Numbered from the stretch's first letter, positions 25,734-35,269 are shown. The stretch: 64,000 nt of DNA from Mesorhizobium sp. ZC-5 (GCF_025753855.1 NZ_JAOWPT010000003.1:558001-622000), one strand, 5' to 3'. The notes: a model not told the origin generated them from the sequence alone. Numbers and translations are program-made.

Positions 25734-27521
25734 ATGCGAGCCCTAAGGACAGTCTGCATTGGAGTTTCTCTCATGCTGAGCAGCCTTGTCGCGCCCGCGG
25801 CCGAAAATCTTGCAGCGGATGGTACCGCAAGTACGGATCAGGCCTCGCCCGAGCCAAAAGGAACCCAACCATCTGTCGCTCGCGCATTGATGACGCTTGG
25901 TGATCTCTATCGGGACGGTCAGGTTGAACCCAACGACGGTCTGCGAGCGCTCGAATATTATGAACGCGCCGCAAAAAGAGCCAAGACCGGATCGGTGATC
26001 GGAGTGATCAACCCGTCCGACCTGATTCCGACCTCACCGGGGGCTGCGGTCGACGGCACAAGTGCGCGCAAACTTTACACGTTGTCTGCGTCCTACGGGA
26101 ACCCCGACGCCCTGCTGCGTTTGGGAGACCTTTTTTTCAGCGGCGCCCTCGTGAAGAAGGATCTGTCCAAGGCGATTTCTTACTACCGTATGGCGGCCGC
26201 GGGCGGCAGCGCGACGGGCAAGCTGAGGGTAGGGGAGATGACGGTCCGTGGCGAAGGGACCGATCGCGACGTTGAAGCCGGACTTGCGATAATCCGCTCA
26301 ATGGCTGACGCCGAAAATCCCAACGCTCTGCTCGTACTCGGGGAGCTTTACGCGACCGGAACGGGGGTAACGCTCGACAATGCTGTTGCCGTCGCATCCT
26401 TTGAAAGGGCCGCCAAGCTTGGAGCAACTGCCGCCTTCATGCATCTCGGTGATTTTTACTTTCGCACTGGGCAGCCGACGGAACTCGCCCGCTCGCTTCG
26501 CTACTACGAACAGGCGGCCTCGGCAGGAGACGACTACGCAAAAATACGGCTCGGCGAGATGATCGCCCGCGGCCAAGGGACAGATCAGAATATCGAGCAG
26601 GGCCGTGCGCTCATTCGCGAGGCGATGGCCGCCGGCGTCCCGAGCGCCTTCTCCGCTCTCGCCGAGACCTATGCCAGTGGCGAGGCAGGGACCGTCCAGC
26701 CGGGGCTTGCAATTTCCAGCTTCGAGGAGGCCGTCAAGCGCGGCAGCACCCATTCGCTGTTGAGGCTGGGCGACATCTATTCGCAGGGCACCCTCACATC
26801 GGTCGATCCGGCGAAAGCATTTGTTTATTACGAGCGAGCGGCTCGAGCTGGCAATCTGGCCGGAACGCTCCGGATGGCTGAGATGATTATCCGCCGGCAG
26901 ATTCCGTCGCGAGATCCGGCCGAAGGTGTTGCACTTCTCCGGCCTATAGCCGACAGCGGTGACCCAGCCGCATTGGTTCTGCTCGGCGATATCGCTAGGG
27001 ACGGCATCGTACAGACGCCCGACCTCGCTGCAGCGATCGGCTACTATGAAAAGGCGACTGGTGCCGGCAGCGTCGACGGTATGACCCGGCTCGCGTCGTT
27101 GTATGCCGATGGCGACGCGAAGATACGCGATCTTCCGCGGGCCTTCGCTCTGTACCGCGCAGCCGCCGACGCTGGCAGCCAAACGGCCAAGATGAGCATG
27201 GGCAGCATGATCGCCCAGGGCAGGGGCACGGCGCCTGATCCAACACGCGGTCGCGCCATTGTCGCCGAAGTCGCAGAAACCGGCAATGTCGCCGCGCTTA
27301 TGGTGCTGGGTGAGCTTTTGAGCGGCGGCGATGCCGGGCCGACAGATGGAGCTGCTGCGGTCGCCGCCTATGAAAAGGCTGTCAAAGCCGGCAATGCGGA
27401 AGCACTCCTTTCACTGGGTGACCTTTTTAGGGATGGACGTGCGGTGCCGTTGGATGGAGAGCGGGCCGTTCACTACTATTCGATGGCTGCCGGAACCGAC
27501 ATCACGCCGTCGAAGCCATGA
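25734..27521 (+). CDS. Secreted Sel1-repeat (TPR-like) protein
   Basis: 595 residues. Signal peptide (MRALRTVCIGVSLMLSSLVA), then about a dozen Sel1-like repeats of 36-40 residues with the pattern A..LGDLY..G......A..YYE.AA..G. Such alpha-solenoids act as scaffolds, for example AlgK in alginate export. Ribosome site GGAGCAGG precedes the ATG at 25734; a longer in-frame extension lies inside the deacetylase gene. Its stop overlaps the next gene (ATGA), a second Sel1 protein. Confidence 0.88.
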   Translation: MRALRTVCIGVSLMLSSLVAPAAENLAADGTASTDQASPEPKGTQPSVARALMTLGDLYRDGQVEPNDGLRALEYYERAAKRAKTGSVIGVINPSDLIPTSPGAAVDGTSARKLYTLSASYGNPDALLRLGDLFFSGALVKKDLSKAISYYRMAAAGGSATGKLRVGEMTVRGEGTDRDVEAGLAIIRSMADAENPNALLVLGELYATGTGVTLDNAVAVASFERAAKLGATAAFMHLGDFYFRTGQPTELARSLRYYEQAASAGDDYAKIRLGEMIARGQGTDQNIEQGRALIREAMAAGVPSAFSALAETYASGEAGTVQPGLAISSFEEAVKRGSTHSLLRLGDIYSQGTLTSVDPAKAFVYYERAARAGNLAGTLRMAEMIIRRQIPSRDPAEGVALLRPIADSGDPAALVLLGDIARDGIVQTPDLAAAIGYYEKATGAGSVDGMTRLASLYADGDAKIRDLPRAFALYRAAADAGSQTAKMSMGSMIAQGRGTAPDPTRGRAIVAEVAETGNVAALMVLGELLSGGDAGPTDGAAAVAAYEKAVKAGNAEALLSLGDLFRDGRAVPLDGERAVHYYSMAAGTDITPSKP

Positions 27522-28795
27522 TCTGGATGAGCGACAATTCCCCCAAATGGATCGCCGTTGCGGTGGCGTGGGCGATGTCGAGCTTGGCGATCCTGCTTGG
27601 ACCTTCAGCAAACGCGGCAGAGGAGTCCATCCCCGCAACAGAGATACCAGTCCAGGCTTTGCCGGCGGCTCAGGGCGGCAAAGCCGAAGCAATGATGCGT
27701 CTTGCGGATATGTATTTGAATGGAAGGACCGTCCCTCGCGATCCCGGTCGGGCGTTCACCCTGTACAATCAGGCGGCCCTTTCCGGAAGCCATACGGCGG
27801 CACTGCAGGTTGGCGACATGCTGGCCCGCGGGCAGGGCGTTCCGAAGGATCTTGAACGGGGTTTGAAGGTCATCCAGGATATAGCCGAAGCCGGAGACGC
27901 AAGGGCATTGCTGGCGCTCGGCGATCTCTATTCGGAGGGCTCGGCGAGCCCGATGAGGCCGGAAGCCGCGATCAGTTCTTATCTTGCTGCAGCCAAGCTC
28001 GGTAACACGGTCGCGATGATCAGGCTCGGAGACATCTATCGCGCCGGGCGATTCTCGCGACCTGAGCGCAAGCAGGCGGCCGTCTATTACCGGATGGCGT
28101 CGGAGGCCGGAAATCCCTTCGGGACGCTCGCTTTGGGCAGGCTGCTCGTGGAGGGCAGGGTAGGCAAGGCCGGCACTCCCACCGAAGGGATGACTCTACT
28201 GGCCGCGGCTGAGAAGGCAGGTATGGACAGTGCGGCCGGAGCCATCGCAGAGAGCTATTTTTACGGGTATGGCGTCCGCCAGAACACGGCTCATGCCGTT
28301 GGCATCCTCGACCAGGCGATGGCGCGTGGAAACATCGATGCGGCGCTCAGGATGGTCGCGGCATACCGTGACGGAAAGGCGAACGGTCGATCGCGTCTCG
28401 TCAAGCGGAGTTCCGTAAAGGCCCGTAAACTCCTCGATGGTCTATCGGCCCGGTTGTCGGAGGCCGAAATGGCCTACCAGCAGTTCCTCATGGATGCTTC
28501 CATCACGCGGACCCAAAAACTGGGCGATCTTTATGCGCGGCTGGGCGCCTTCTCCGAACCTGATCGGCAACGCTTGGTGCGGGATCTCCGGCGGACCAAT
28601 CCGAATTTACTCGTTTTTGCCGCCCAGGTTCGGCTGAAGGAGCTTGATGTCTATCAAGGCAAACCCACTGGTCAGCTGAACGGTAGAACGTCGCGAGCCC
28701 TTCGCCAACATTGCCGCAAGACAGCTGTCCCCTATTTTTGCAGCCTTGGCCCGATGAGCGGCAACAGCACGGAAATCCTTTCCTACGCTTTTTGA
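27518..28795 (+). CDS. Second secreted Sel1-repeat protein with peptidoglycan-binding-like C-terminus
   Basis: 425 residues. Signal peptide in the first 33 residues (WIAVAVAWAMSSLAILLGPS, cut near ANAAEE), followed by about six Sel1 repeats (MRLADMYLNGRTVPRDPGRA and so on). Near the end DVYQGKPTGQLNGRTSRALR resembles the core of peptidoglycan-binding type-1 domains. This would tether a scaffold to the wall. Start at 27518 couples it to the preceding gene; an ATG at 27527 is an alternative. Confidence 0.85.
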   Translation: MIWMSDNSPKWIAVAVAWAMSSLAILLGPSANAAEESIPATEIPVQALPAAQGGKAEAMMRLADMYLNGRTVPRDPGRAFTLYNQAALSGSHTAALQVGDMLARGQGVPKDLERGLKVIQDIAEAGDARALLALGDLYSEGSASPMRPEAAISSYLAAAKLGNTVAMIRLGDIYRAGRFSRPERKQAAVYYRMASEAGNPFGTLALGRLLVEGRVGKAGTPTEGMTLLAAAEKAGMDSAAGAIAESYFYGYGVRQNTAHAVGILDQAMARGNIDAALRMVAAYRDGKANGRSRLVKRSSVKARKLLDGLSARLSEAEMAYQQFLMDASITRTQKLGDLYARLGAFSEPDRQRLVRDLRRTNPNLLVFAAQVRLKELDVYQGKPTGQLNGRTSRALRQHCRKTAVPYFCSLGPMSGNSTEILSYAF

Positions 28796-28839
28796 GACTT
28801 GAGCGTTTGCGTCGCAACCACGCTGGTTTCACTAGCCGC

Positions 28840-29535
28840 CTAAGCGAGTGGCCGGTTGTGATAAATGGCGACAAGACCGTCGCTGCAGGGAAAATCATGC
28901 GCCTTGACAAGCCATTCGGCCCAATCGATTTCTCGCTCGAAAAATTTGTCCGCTCGGACGTAGATGATCGTGATGCGGCGCGGTGCGGCGGCGATTGAAG
29001 CGCGGATATTGTCGCACACCTTTGCCAGTACTTGGCCTTCAAAGGGGTTGAAGAAGAAGAGCACCGTGGCGTCGGGGGGTATCGCCCACTCTCCGGCGTC
29101 GGCATGGACCAGTTCAACGTCCTGGCAAACAAGCCGTTTGGATAGCCGCAAATTTTGGCAAGCGGCATCGTGCAGCTGTTTTGAGTACTCGACACCGATA
29201 ACGCGCCGGAATGGATATTCCGCCGCCAGCAACACCGGTCGGCCCTTACCCGATCCGAAATCGACGAAGACGTCCTCCCCCGCACGAATATCGATGCTGC
29301 GGATAGCTTTTCTGAATATCTCGTAGTCGGTAGCGACATAGGCATGGTTTTGCCGGTCGCGAAAACCGAGCTCCTCGTCCCTGACTTCCCGGGTGGTCGA
29401 TACGCCCCGCCTGATGTCCTCGATCAGCGAGCGGGCGAGGGAGCCCACATGTCCGCTGGTCAATCGCAACGCCTTGCCTGCGCCTTCGCGGCGAACCCGT
29501 TCGAAGAGGATATTCAATTCGCGCAATGTGGCCAT
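28840..29535 (-). CDS. Class-I SAM-dependent methyltransferase
   Basis: 231 residues. SAM site VFVDFGSGKGRPVLLAAEYP at about 87-106, then GVEYSKQLHDAACQNL and a catalytic-loop-like VLFFFNPFEG. N-terminal 60 residues are helical and may bind the substrate. Target unknown; no rRNA or protein-methylase signature recognised, and the surroundings suggest a sugar or small-molecule substrate. ATG 29535 is chosen; GTG 29541 is equally possible. Ten bases separate it from the flavin monooxygenase upstream, so the two are likely one transcript. Confidence 0.82.
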   Translation of the reverse strand: MATLRELNILFERVRREGAGKALRLTSGHVGSLARSLIEDIRRGVSTTREVRDEELGFRDRQNHAYVATDYEIFRKAIRSIDIRAGEDVFVDFGSGKGRPVLLAAEYPFRRVIGVEYSKQLHDAACQNLRLSKRLVCQDVELVHADAGEWAIPPDATVLFFFNPFEGQVLAKVCDNIRASIAAAPRRITIIYVRADKFFEREIDWAEWLVKAHDFPCSDGLVAIYHNRPLA

Positions 29536-29545
29536 AGCCACGATC

Positions 29546-30802
29546 CTAGGCGGCCTGTCTGAAGTCCGAACGCCTCGTTGCAGCCGACACCAGAGATCGG
29601 CAAACCGTTTGGGCCGCGAAGTCGGTGCCGTGGACGAACCTCAAGAGAGGTCCGAACGTTGCAGCGGAGGAAAGACCAACAAAATAGAGGCCGGGAACGG
29701 ATGACTGGCATGACCCCGACAAAGCGGGGGATCCCGATCCGGGCACGCGCGCAAGCCGCGTTCTGATCGTTGGGCTGAGATAGTCAATGGCATTGACATC
29801 GACCCTGTACCCTGTCGCGGCAAGGACGTGGTCGGCTGCCAGCGACGAGGATTTGCCGCTTTCATGACGAAGCCGGAGCAGGATTCTCCCGTTCGCCTCC
29901 CGCGCCTCTTCGACTTCGGTACCGAGCAACGTCTCGATGCTTCCCTCCACCCGCGGGCGAAGCCACCATGCCCCAGACGGTCCGTATGTCAAACGCACGA
30001 GACGAAGCCGCGCTGCGGGAGGCAGATGCGAGATCAGTTCAGGCGCTCGCGTGATCACCAGGTGAGACCACCCGGGCCCAAGTGGGGTCATCGGCTTGAG
30101 AGCCCGCAACAAAAGCCCGCTATGTTCTCCTGTCGGCGGCTTTCCCCAAGCAAGTTGAGGGCCGCGCACGATAAGGTGTACTTCGGCGCCCGCTTCCCGA
30201 AGAAGGGCCGCGCTTTCAAGTGCAGACTGACCAGCACCAACAATGGCCACAGATCGACCGGCGAAATTGGAAAACTCCGGATGCGCGCCGGTGTGCGAAA
30301 CCAATGACGCGCCATCCTGGCCGGCTGGAATACGCAATGCCTCGGGTATGTAGGAAAAATGCATGTGGCCGGACGCGACAACGACATTCTTTGTGAGAAA
30401 AGTTTCGCCGTTGGCCAGGGAAACCTGAAAGCCATTTCCCATATCGGCAACCTGTTTCACCACGTCTTGCTCGACGTTTTGCACGTAGCGGTTCTTGAAC
30501 TCGAGCCCGTAGTTCACGAACAGATCGATCGGTATTGGATTGTGGTCATCGACACCGGTGACTCCGTTTGCCGTGCAGTAATCGATAAGCGACATGCTTG
30601 GTGCAGGCGCGGAAATGGATGTCGCGGTCAGTGCAGACTTCAAGAACATCCCTTTGGGCATGTGGTGGCGCCATGCGCCCATCGGAATGCCGAATATCCG
30701 GAAGTCGATCCCTGCCCTAGTGAGATGGGCGGCTGCTGCCAGGCCGTATGGTCCCGCTCCCACAACAACTACTTCAGTTTTCCGAGCCCCTGTCGTCGAC
30801 AT
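29546..30802 (-). CDS. FAD/NAD(P)-dependent monooxygenase-like flavoprotein
   Basis: 418 residues. Two dinucleotide folds: FAD site VVVVGAGPYGLAAAAHL at 10-26, NAD(P) site SVAIVGAGQSALESAALL near 170, and a late motif LAATGYRVDVNAID typical of flavin-containing and N-hydroxylating monooxygenases. A role in oxidising a building block of the locus product is possible but not shown. ATG 30802 is used; a longer in-frame extension is not supported. Divergent from the ATP-grasp gene across 268 bases. Confidence 0.82.
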   Translation of the reverse strand: MSTTGARKTEVVVVGAGPYGLAAAAHLTRAGIDFRIFGIPMGAWRHHMPKGMFLKSALTATSISAPAPSMSLIDYCTANGVTGVDDHNPIPIDLFVNYGLEFKNRYVQNVEQDVVKQVADMGNGFQVSLANGETFLTKNVVVASGHMHFSYIPEALRIPAGQDGASLVSHTGAHPEFSNFAGRSVAIVGAGQSALESAALLREAGAEVHLIVRGPQLAWGKPPTGEHSGLLLRALKPMTPLGPGWSHLVITRAPELISHLPPAARLRLVRLTYGPSGAWWLRPRVEGSIETLLGTEVEEAREANGRILLRLRHESGKSSSLAADHVLAATGYRVDVNAIDYLSPTIRTRLARVPGSGSPALSGSCQSSVPGLYFVGLSSAATFGPLLRFVHGTDFAAQTVCRSLVSAATRRSDFRQAA

Positions 30803-31070
30803 GACTATTACCCCAGTACTAGTTAATCCCTCACTTCCCACAATTGGATTCAGCCACGTTTTCAGGAATTTGTCACTAAAAATCGCATGTTGTCGAGATT
30901 AATCTGAAGAAGATATAATAGATTATCTCTATAAATCTGACCGAGAATTTTTGGCGTATTACCCGGGGTATAGGAAAGGAATTATGATCATGGTATAAGC
31001 GCGACGATTGCTTTCAGAAGATTTTTCAGGTCTACTCGAGTGGGCGAAATCGGGTCTGCGGGCGGGCGTC

Positions 31071-32342
31071 ATGGTACGGGGGCCTTCGTTAGACGTTTCA
31101 GTACCTGTTCTGCTGTTTCAGGTAAGCAGATACTCTTTTTTGTATGGGTCCCTTGGTGCAATCCGTTCGCTGGGGCGCGTCGGGGTGCCTACGCACGCGA
31201 TGATTACCAGTAGTTTGGCCCCTCACCAATTTTCGAGATATCTGGATCGCAGCTTCCCGGTCGACCTCGATCAGGACGATGCCCTGGAGCAATTGCAGCG
31301 GATCGCGCGGCAACTCGGGCGACCTGCAATCCTGATGCCCACCGACGACGCGGCGGCGGTTTACGCCGCCAGGCATGCTCAGGAGATCAAGCCATTCTTC
31401 ATCCTCCCATCCGTGGCGCCCGAATTGCCGCAGGCGCTGGCCAATAAACGCGACCTTTACGAAATGTGCACGGCACATAACGTTCCTGCACCTTGGACGG
31501 CTTTCGCAGGTTCCATAGGCGAGACATTGGCCCTCGCGGCGAACGCTTCGTTCCCCATTGTCATCAAGAACAGCGAGCCATTTTCGTGCCTTTCAAGACC
31601 TTCTGTGACGAGTACCACGATCATCAGAACTCACGCGGAACTCTTGCGGCTGATTGAGCAATGGACGGGCCAGCCACAAATTGTTGTTCAGGAATATGTG
31701 CCACGTGACGTCGCCGAGGACTGGATTGTTCATATTTATTGCGGCCGGGAGGGGATCCCGCTTGCGGCATTCACCGGACGCAAGCACAGGTCGTGGCCGC
31801 CAGAGGCCGGCGTCACAACCGCGGCCACGGCGCTTCCCAACGAAGAGTTGCTGGCATTGGCGACGGGTTTTTGCAGGAACATCGGCTACCGGGGTATTGC
31901 CGATATGGACTGGCGCTTCGACAGGCGAGACGGGCGCTATAAACTGGTCGACTTCAATCCCCGCCTGGGCGCCAATTTTCGGCTTTTTGTCACCGAGAAC
32001 GACATCGATGTCGTACGGGCACAGCATCTCGACCTGACTGGACGGCCTGTCAGCGCATCTCCCCAGGTCTTCGGCCGCAGATTCACGGTGGAGAATCTCG
32101 ACTTGGCATCACGACTTTTGCAGTTCTCAACTCCCCTGCGGGAGCCAGAGGAACTCGGCAAGGTCATGGAATTTGCTTGGTTTGCGATCGATGATCCAGT
32201 CCCTTTTCTTGTCATGTTGCTGCGTTTTGGCACTCTCGTTCTATCGCGAGCGATACAAACCATCGTCGCCCGCGTGAAGACGCTGGTATCTTCCGTTCTG
32301 AACCGGCCTTGGCGAGCACGAGAAAGCCACACCGACGTTTGA
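31071..32342 (+). CDS. ATP-grasp ligase, N-terminus uncertain
   Basis: 423 residues from ATG 31071. ATP-grasp fold with PIVIKNSEPFSCLS (ATP lysine), VVQEYVPRDVAEDW, and the metal-binding DMDWRFDRR and LVDFNPRLGANFR segments of D-aspartate-ligase or carboxylate-amine-ligase relatives; an N-terminal pre-ATP-grasp region precedes it. A hydrophobic C-terminal stretch (near 370-395) may attach it to the membrane. The best ribosome site (AGGAAAGGA, 30972-30980) serves an in-frame ATG at 30984, but codon 5 there is TAA (30996-30998). Translation therefore starts downstream (TTG 31008 or ATG 31071), or the gene carries a nonsense change. It probably ligates an amino acid or amine to a carboxylate. 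Confidence 0.75.
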   Translation: MVRGPSLDVSVPVLLFQVSRYSFLYGSLGAIRSLGRVGVPTHAMITSSLAPHQFSRYLDRSFPVDLDQDDALEQLQRIARQLGRPAILMPTDDAAAVYAARHAQEIKPFFILPSVAPELPQALANKRDLYEMCTAHNVPAPWTAFAGSIGETLALAANASFPIVIKNSEPFSCLSRPSVTSTTIIRTHAELLRLIEQWTGQPQIVVQEYVPRDVAEDWIVHIYCGREGIPLAAFTGRKHRSWPPEAGVTTAATALPNEELLALATGFCRNIGYRGIADMDWRFDRRDGRYKLVDFNPRLGANFRLFVTENDIDVVRAQHLDLTGRPVSASPQVFGRRFTVENLDLASRLLQFSTPLREPEELGKVMEFAWFAIDDPVPFLVMLLRFGTLVLSRAIQTIVARVKTLVSSVLNRPWRARESHTDV

Positions 32343-32431
32343 TCGCATCGGCTAGTGACCGTCTAAAGTTTGACTTTGGTTGGCTGAAGTCTCGTAGGTG
32401 CGATGAAACAGGTGGACAAACATCACTTCGT

Positions 32432-34936
32432 TTACGAGGCATTGTCCGGGAAGAGCTGCAGGACACGTTCTACATTGGTTGCGGCCCAAAGGCGGTTTCG
32501 TAGATAGTCTTCAGATTTTTCAATGTTGGCGATTATCTGCCACAGCCAAACCAGCGCTACCATGGCCCGCAGAGCTTCCGCCTCTCGCGTCCAGTCCCCC
32601 GATGGACCAAAAGGCTGCTTGCAGCGGCCAAACCACGCCTTTTCCTCGTCGCTCCAGTTAGGCTTCAAATGCAGGTTTCGCACGATTTCACCAATCTGCT
32701 GGCCGGTCGACACGCGTCGCGATGTGAGCGCGAGCTGGCAGATGTCGAAGCCAGTCGGCCCGTCCTGTCCTGCTCTGTCCCAATCAATGATCCCTTCCAC
32801 GACCAGATTCGGGCCGGCCCCGAATGAATGGGGCAAAAGACCATCATCAGTCCTGAACAGAACGTTTCCAGGACTGAAATCCCCATGATACCAGCCGAGT
32901 CGAGCGTCGCGGCCGAGCCAATATTCGCGCTGGCGCTGCGTGAATGCGTCAATTGCCCGCCGCCTCTGCTCACGCGACATCAACGTGTGGACAGGTTCGC
33001 ACAGCAGCGATGCCGGTCCTTCGATCCAGCGGTCGACCCAAGTTTCGTCGATCGTAGCTAAACGCCCAGACAGCAGGTGGAGAGAATTGATTGCATCGGA
33101 TGCAGCCGCGAGCGCAGCGGAACGCGACGGATGATGTTGAACGACCTGACGACCGTCCTTGCCCGGGACCCTCCGCTCGATTGACCAGACCGTGTCTTGC
33201 GCTTGCTTGAAAACCAATATTTCCGGTAACTTGAACAAACAGTCCTCTATCTGCGGGCTAACTTTCAACTGTTCCAACGCATTGCGCTGCCGCACAAGCG
33301 AAGCGCTGCCTCGCGCGGTCAAGCCTATCTTCAACACCGCGCATGTTCCTTCGGGGGTGTCGAAACTTCCACCCAGGCCCTCCTGTCCCGTCGCGTGCCC
33401 GACAAACTCGATCGAAACGCTACCCCGGGATGGTAAGCCCCCTAGCACACGCCAAGACGATGCTTTTTGCTCTCCCGATCTCCCAAGCAATTCCTGCAGA
33501 AAGGCGCCGTCGGTTTCTGTATGTGGCTTGTTGAAGGACCGGCCAACCGCCGCGGCGAGGCGCGCGCCGGCAGCCGCAATCTCGAGAAGCCAGCCTATGA
33601 GGCCGTCTCGCCCACCCTTGGCGAGCTCGAAAACTGCGATACCTGCGGCGACCAGAGTGTGCGACCCAAGCCATGCAATGCCCATTCCGATCGAGCCGAA
33701 GTGACCAAGTAACGGCCATCCAAGCCCGAGCACAGTGAACATCGTTGCCGTTTGGATCGTTGCGACGGAGCGCATGTTCCCGCGTGCGCGTGCCATTGCG
33801 AGATAGATCGTCGTGCATCCCCATGGAAGGCAGGAGAGCGCGAGCAGCCGCAGCAAGGGTGTTGCTTCGACGGCGTAGGACGGTCCAAATAGTCCCATGA
33901 TAATGGGGGCGCAAATAACGACTAGTACCACGCCGGCCCCCATGAGCAGCATCGTGTGCAGAAATGCATCCGCAGCCAGCACGGACAGCCGCTGTTGGTC
34001 GGCGGAACCCTCCGCCAGCAACGAAATGCTCATCGATCGCCCGACCAGATAAAGAGAATAGGCGATCGTCCATGCGAGATGGTAGCTGGCGTTCGCCGCT
34101 GGGCCTGCCACGTTCAATATGAGGAGCGGTACAATTCCGAGGACCGCCATCATTGCCAAGGTTCCGGCATAATCCCAGCCAAGGAATTCCAGAAATTTGC
34201 CGAGATCAACGGCGGTGCGTGGCTCGCGATTTTGGCCACGTCTCCCGAGGAGATAGCGGAAGGCCAGGAAATTGACACCGGCAACGATACCGAAGACTGG
34301 CAGCGTCCACGCCGCGTATGGACCAAGCCTGGTTAGAGCTGTTCCAGCCAAGAGGATGAGGGCAACGATTTTCGCCAGAGCGTAAACGGTGTTGGCGACC
34401 GGCACCCATAGCGAGCGGCGCATCCCGGAAAGCATGCTGTCCTCAAGAAGGAACAAGGCCCAAGCCGCGGTAGACAACACGAACCACGCTGCCATCCACA
34501 AATCGCCGACTAGGAAGGCAAGCGGGGGATAAAAGCGTTGCACATACCAGAGAAAACACACGGAGATGAGAACGGCTGCGCCCGCTGCAGTCGCGTAGGC
34601 TGTCAAGACAAGCCTGCCTTCATTTGCACGCGCCGCCGGCAGAAATTTGTTGAGCATATTGCCGAAGCCGAGCTGTGCCAGATTTGCCAACGTGACCAGC
34701 GTGGTGATCAACGCAGCTCCGCGTCCGAGTTCCGCGGCGGTGTGAAGGCGCGCGGCCAGCAACCAGAAGACGAGACCGAGGACCGACGTCAGGCCGGCAC
34801 TGGTGATCAGCGCATAACCGTTCCGGATGAGGGGCGTGCGAACGGACGACATGCGCAGCCCCGACGACACTATGCTCGAGCGTGCGAGAACACGGCGCGG
34901 CGTAGAGTTCTCTCCTCCCGTGTCGGTGCGAACCAT
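32432..34936 (-). CDS. Flippase (Wzx/MATE-like) fused to an APH/choline-kinase-like domain
   Basis: 834 residues. The first 480 or so residues hold 12-14 hydrophobic segments in the arrangement of polysaccharide flippases (LITSAGLTSVLGLVFWLLAA, LGRGAALITTLVTLANLAQL). From about 540 a phosphotransferase domain follows: N-lobe, catalytic loop HGDFSPGNVLF at 684-694 (Asp686, Asn691) and metal-binding IIDWDRAG at 716-723. Both domains look complete and the frame is open throughout. A kinase on the cytosolic side of a flippase could phosphorylate the lipid-linked glycan or a substituent before export (inferred). Start ATG 34936; ATG 34852 is an alternative. Confidence 0.85.
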   Translation of the reverse strand: MVRTDTGGENSTPRRVLARSSIVSSGLRMSSVRTPLIRNGYALITSAGLTSVLGLVFWLLAARLHTAAELGRGAALITTLVTLANLAQLGFGNMLNKFLPAARANEGRLVLTAYATAAGAAVLISVCFLWYVQRFYPPLAFLVGDLWMAAWFVLSTAAWALFLLEDSMLSGMRRSLWVPVANTVYALAKIVALILLAGTALTRLGPYAAWTLPVFGIVAGVNFLAFRYLLGRRGQNREPRTAVDLGKFLEFLGWDYAGTLAMMAVLGIVPLLILNVAGPAANASYHLAWTIAYSLYLVGRSMSISLLAEGSADQQRLSVLAADAFLHTMLLMGAGVVLVVICAPIIMGLFGPSYAVEATPLLRLLALSCLPWGCTTIYLAMARARGNMRSVATIQTATMFTVLGLGWPLLGHFGSIGMGIAWLGSHTLVAAGIAVFELAKGGRDGLIGWLLEIAAAGARLAAAVGRSFNKPHTETDGAFLQELLGRSGEQKASSWRVLGGLPSRGSVSIEFVGHATGQEGLGGSFDTPEGTCAVLKIGLTARGSASLVRQRNALEQLKVSPQIEDCLFKLPEILVFKQAQDTVWSIERRVPGKDGRQVVQHHPSRSAALAAASDAINSLHLLSGRLATIDETWVDRWIEGPASLLCEPVHTLMSREQRRRAIDAFTQRQREYWLGRDARLGWYHGDFSPGNVLFRTDDGLLPHSFGAGPNLVVEGIIDWDRAGQDGPTGFDICQLALTSRRVSTGQQIGEIVRNLHLKPNWSDEEKAWFGRCKQPFGPSGDWTREAEALRAMVALVWLWQIIANIEKSEDYLRNRLWAATNVERVLQLFPDNAS

Positions 34937-35269
34937 GTCAACCCCGTGCCCCAGGCATTTATCACAGTGCTTTCGACAGTAACGCCGGCGGCTGGAAGCT
35001 CGGCGCATTGCAGTATAACTTACCTGCAGTCGGAGATGTTCGCCAGCTTGATGGTGGACTCCCTCTAACCTTATCGACGCGCGAAACAAGCTGAGTAGTA
35101 CACGCGCGATCTATTGCGATGAAATAGAGGGACATACCCCGCCATTCGCGAAGCCTCCGGCAGCTTTTGGCGCGCAGCGATGACGCAAACGTGCCGTTTC
35201 GTCTGTTCGTTTGCACAATGCTGAGCCCGACAGCTGCACTCAGTTCCAACCGCCCATCTGGAAAACTCC
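34937..35269. other. Region between the flippase start and the PrtN remnant
   Basis: About 330 bases. The open frame leading out of the PrtN remnant continues here to 34962, but its residues no longer resemble the family and overlap the flippase promoter region. No RNA gene, repeat or other coding sequence recognised. Confidence 0.4.

Noticed and set aside
25734-28795. Tandem DNA repeats or CRISPR array in the Sel1 region
   Set aside because: The periodicity is at protein level (36-40 residues, diverged at DNA level); there are no identical repeats with unique spacers. No CRISPR array was seen anywhere in the window.
34962-35269. C-terminal extension of the PrtN-like frame
   Set aside because: Residues after about DRHRQ lose any match to the family and look like chance reading through non-coding DNA.
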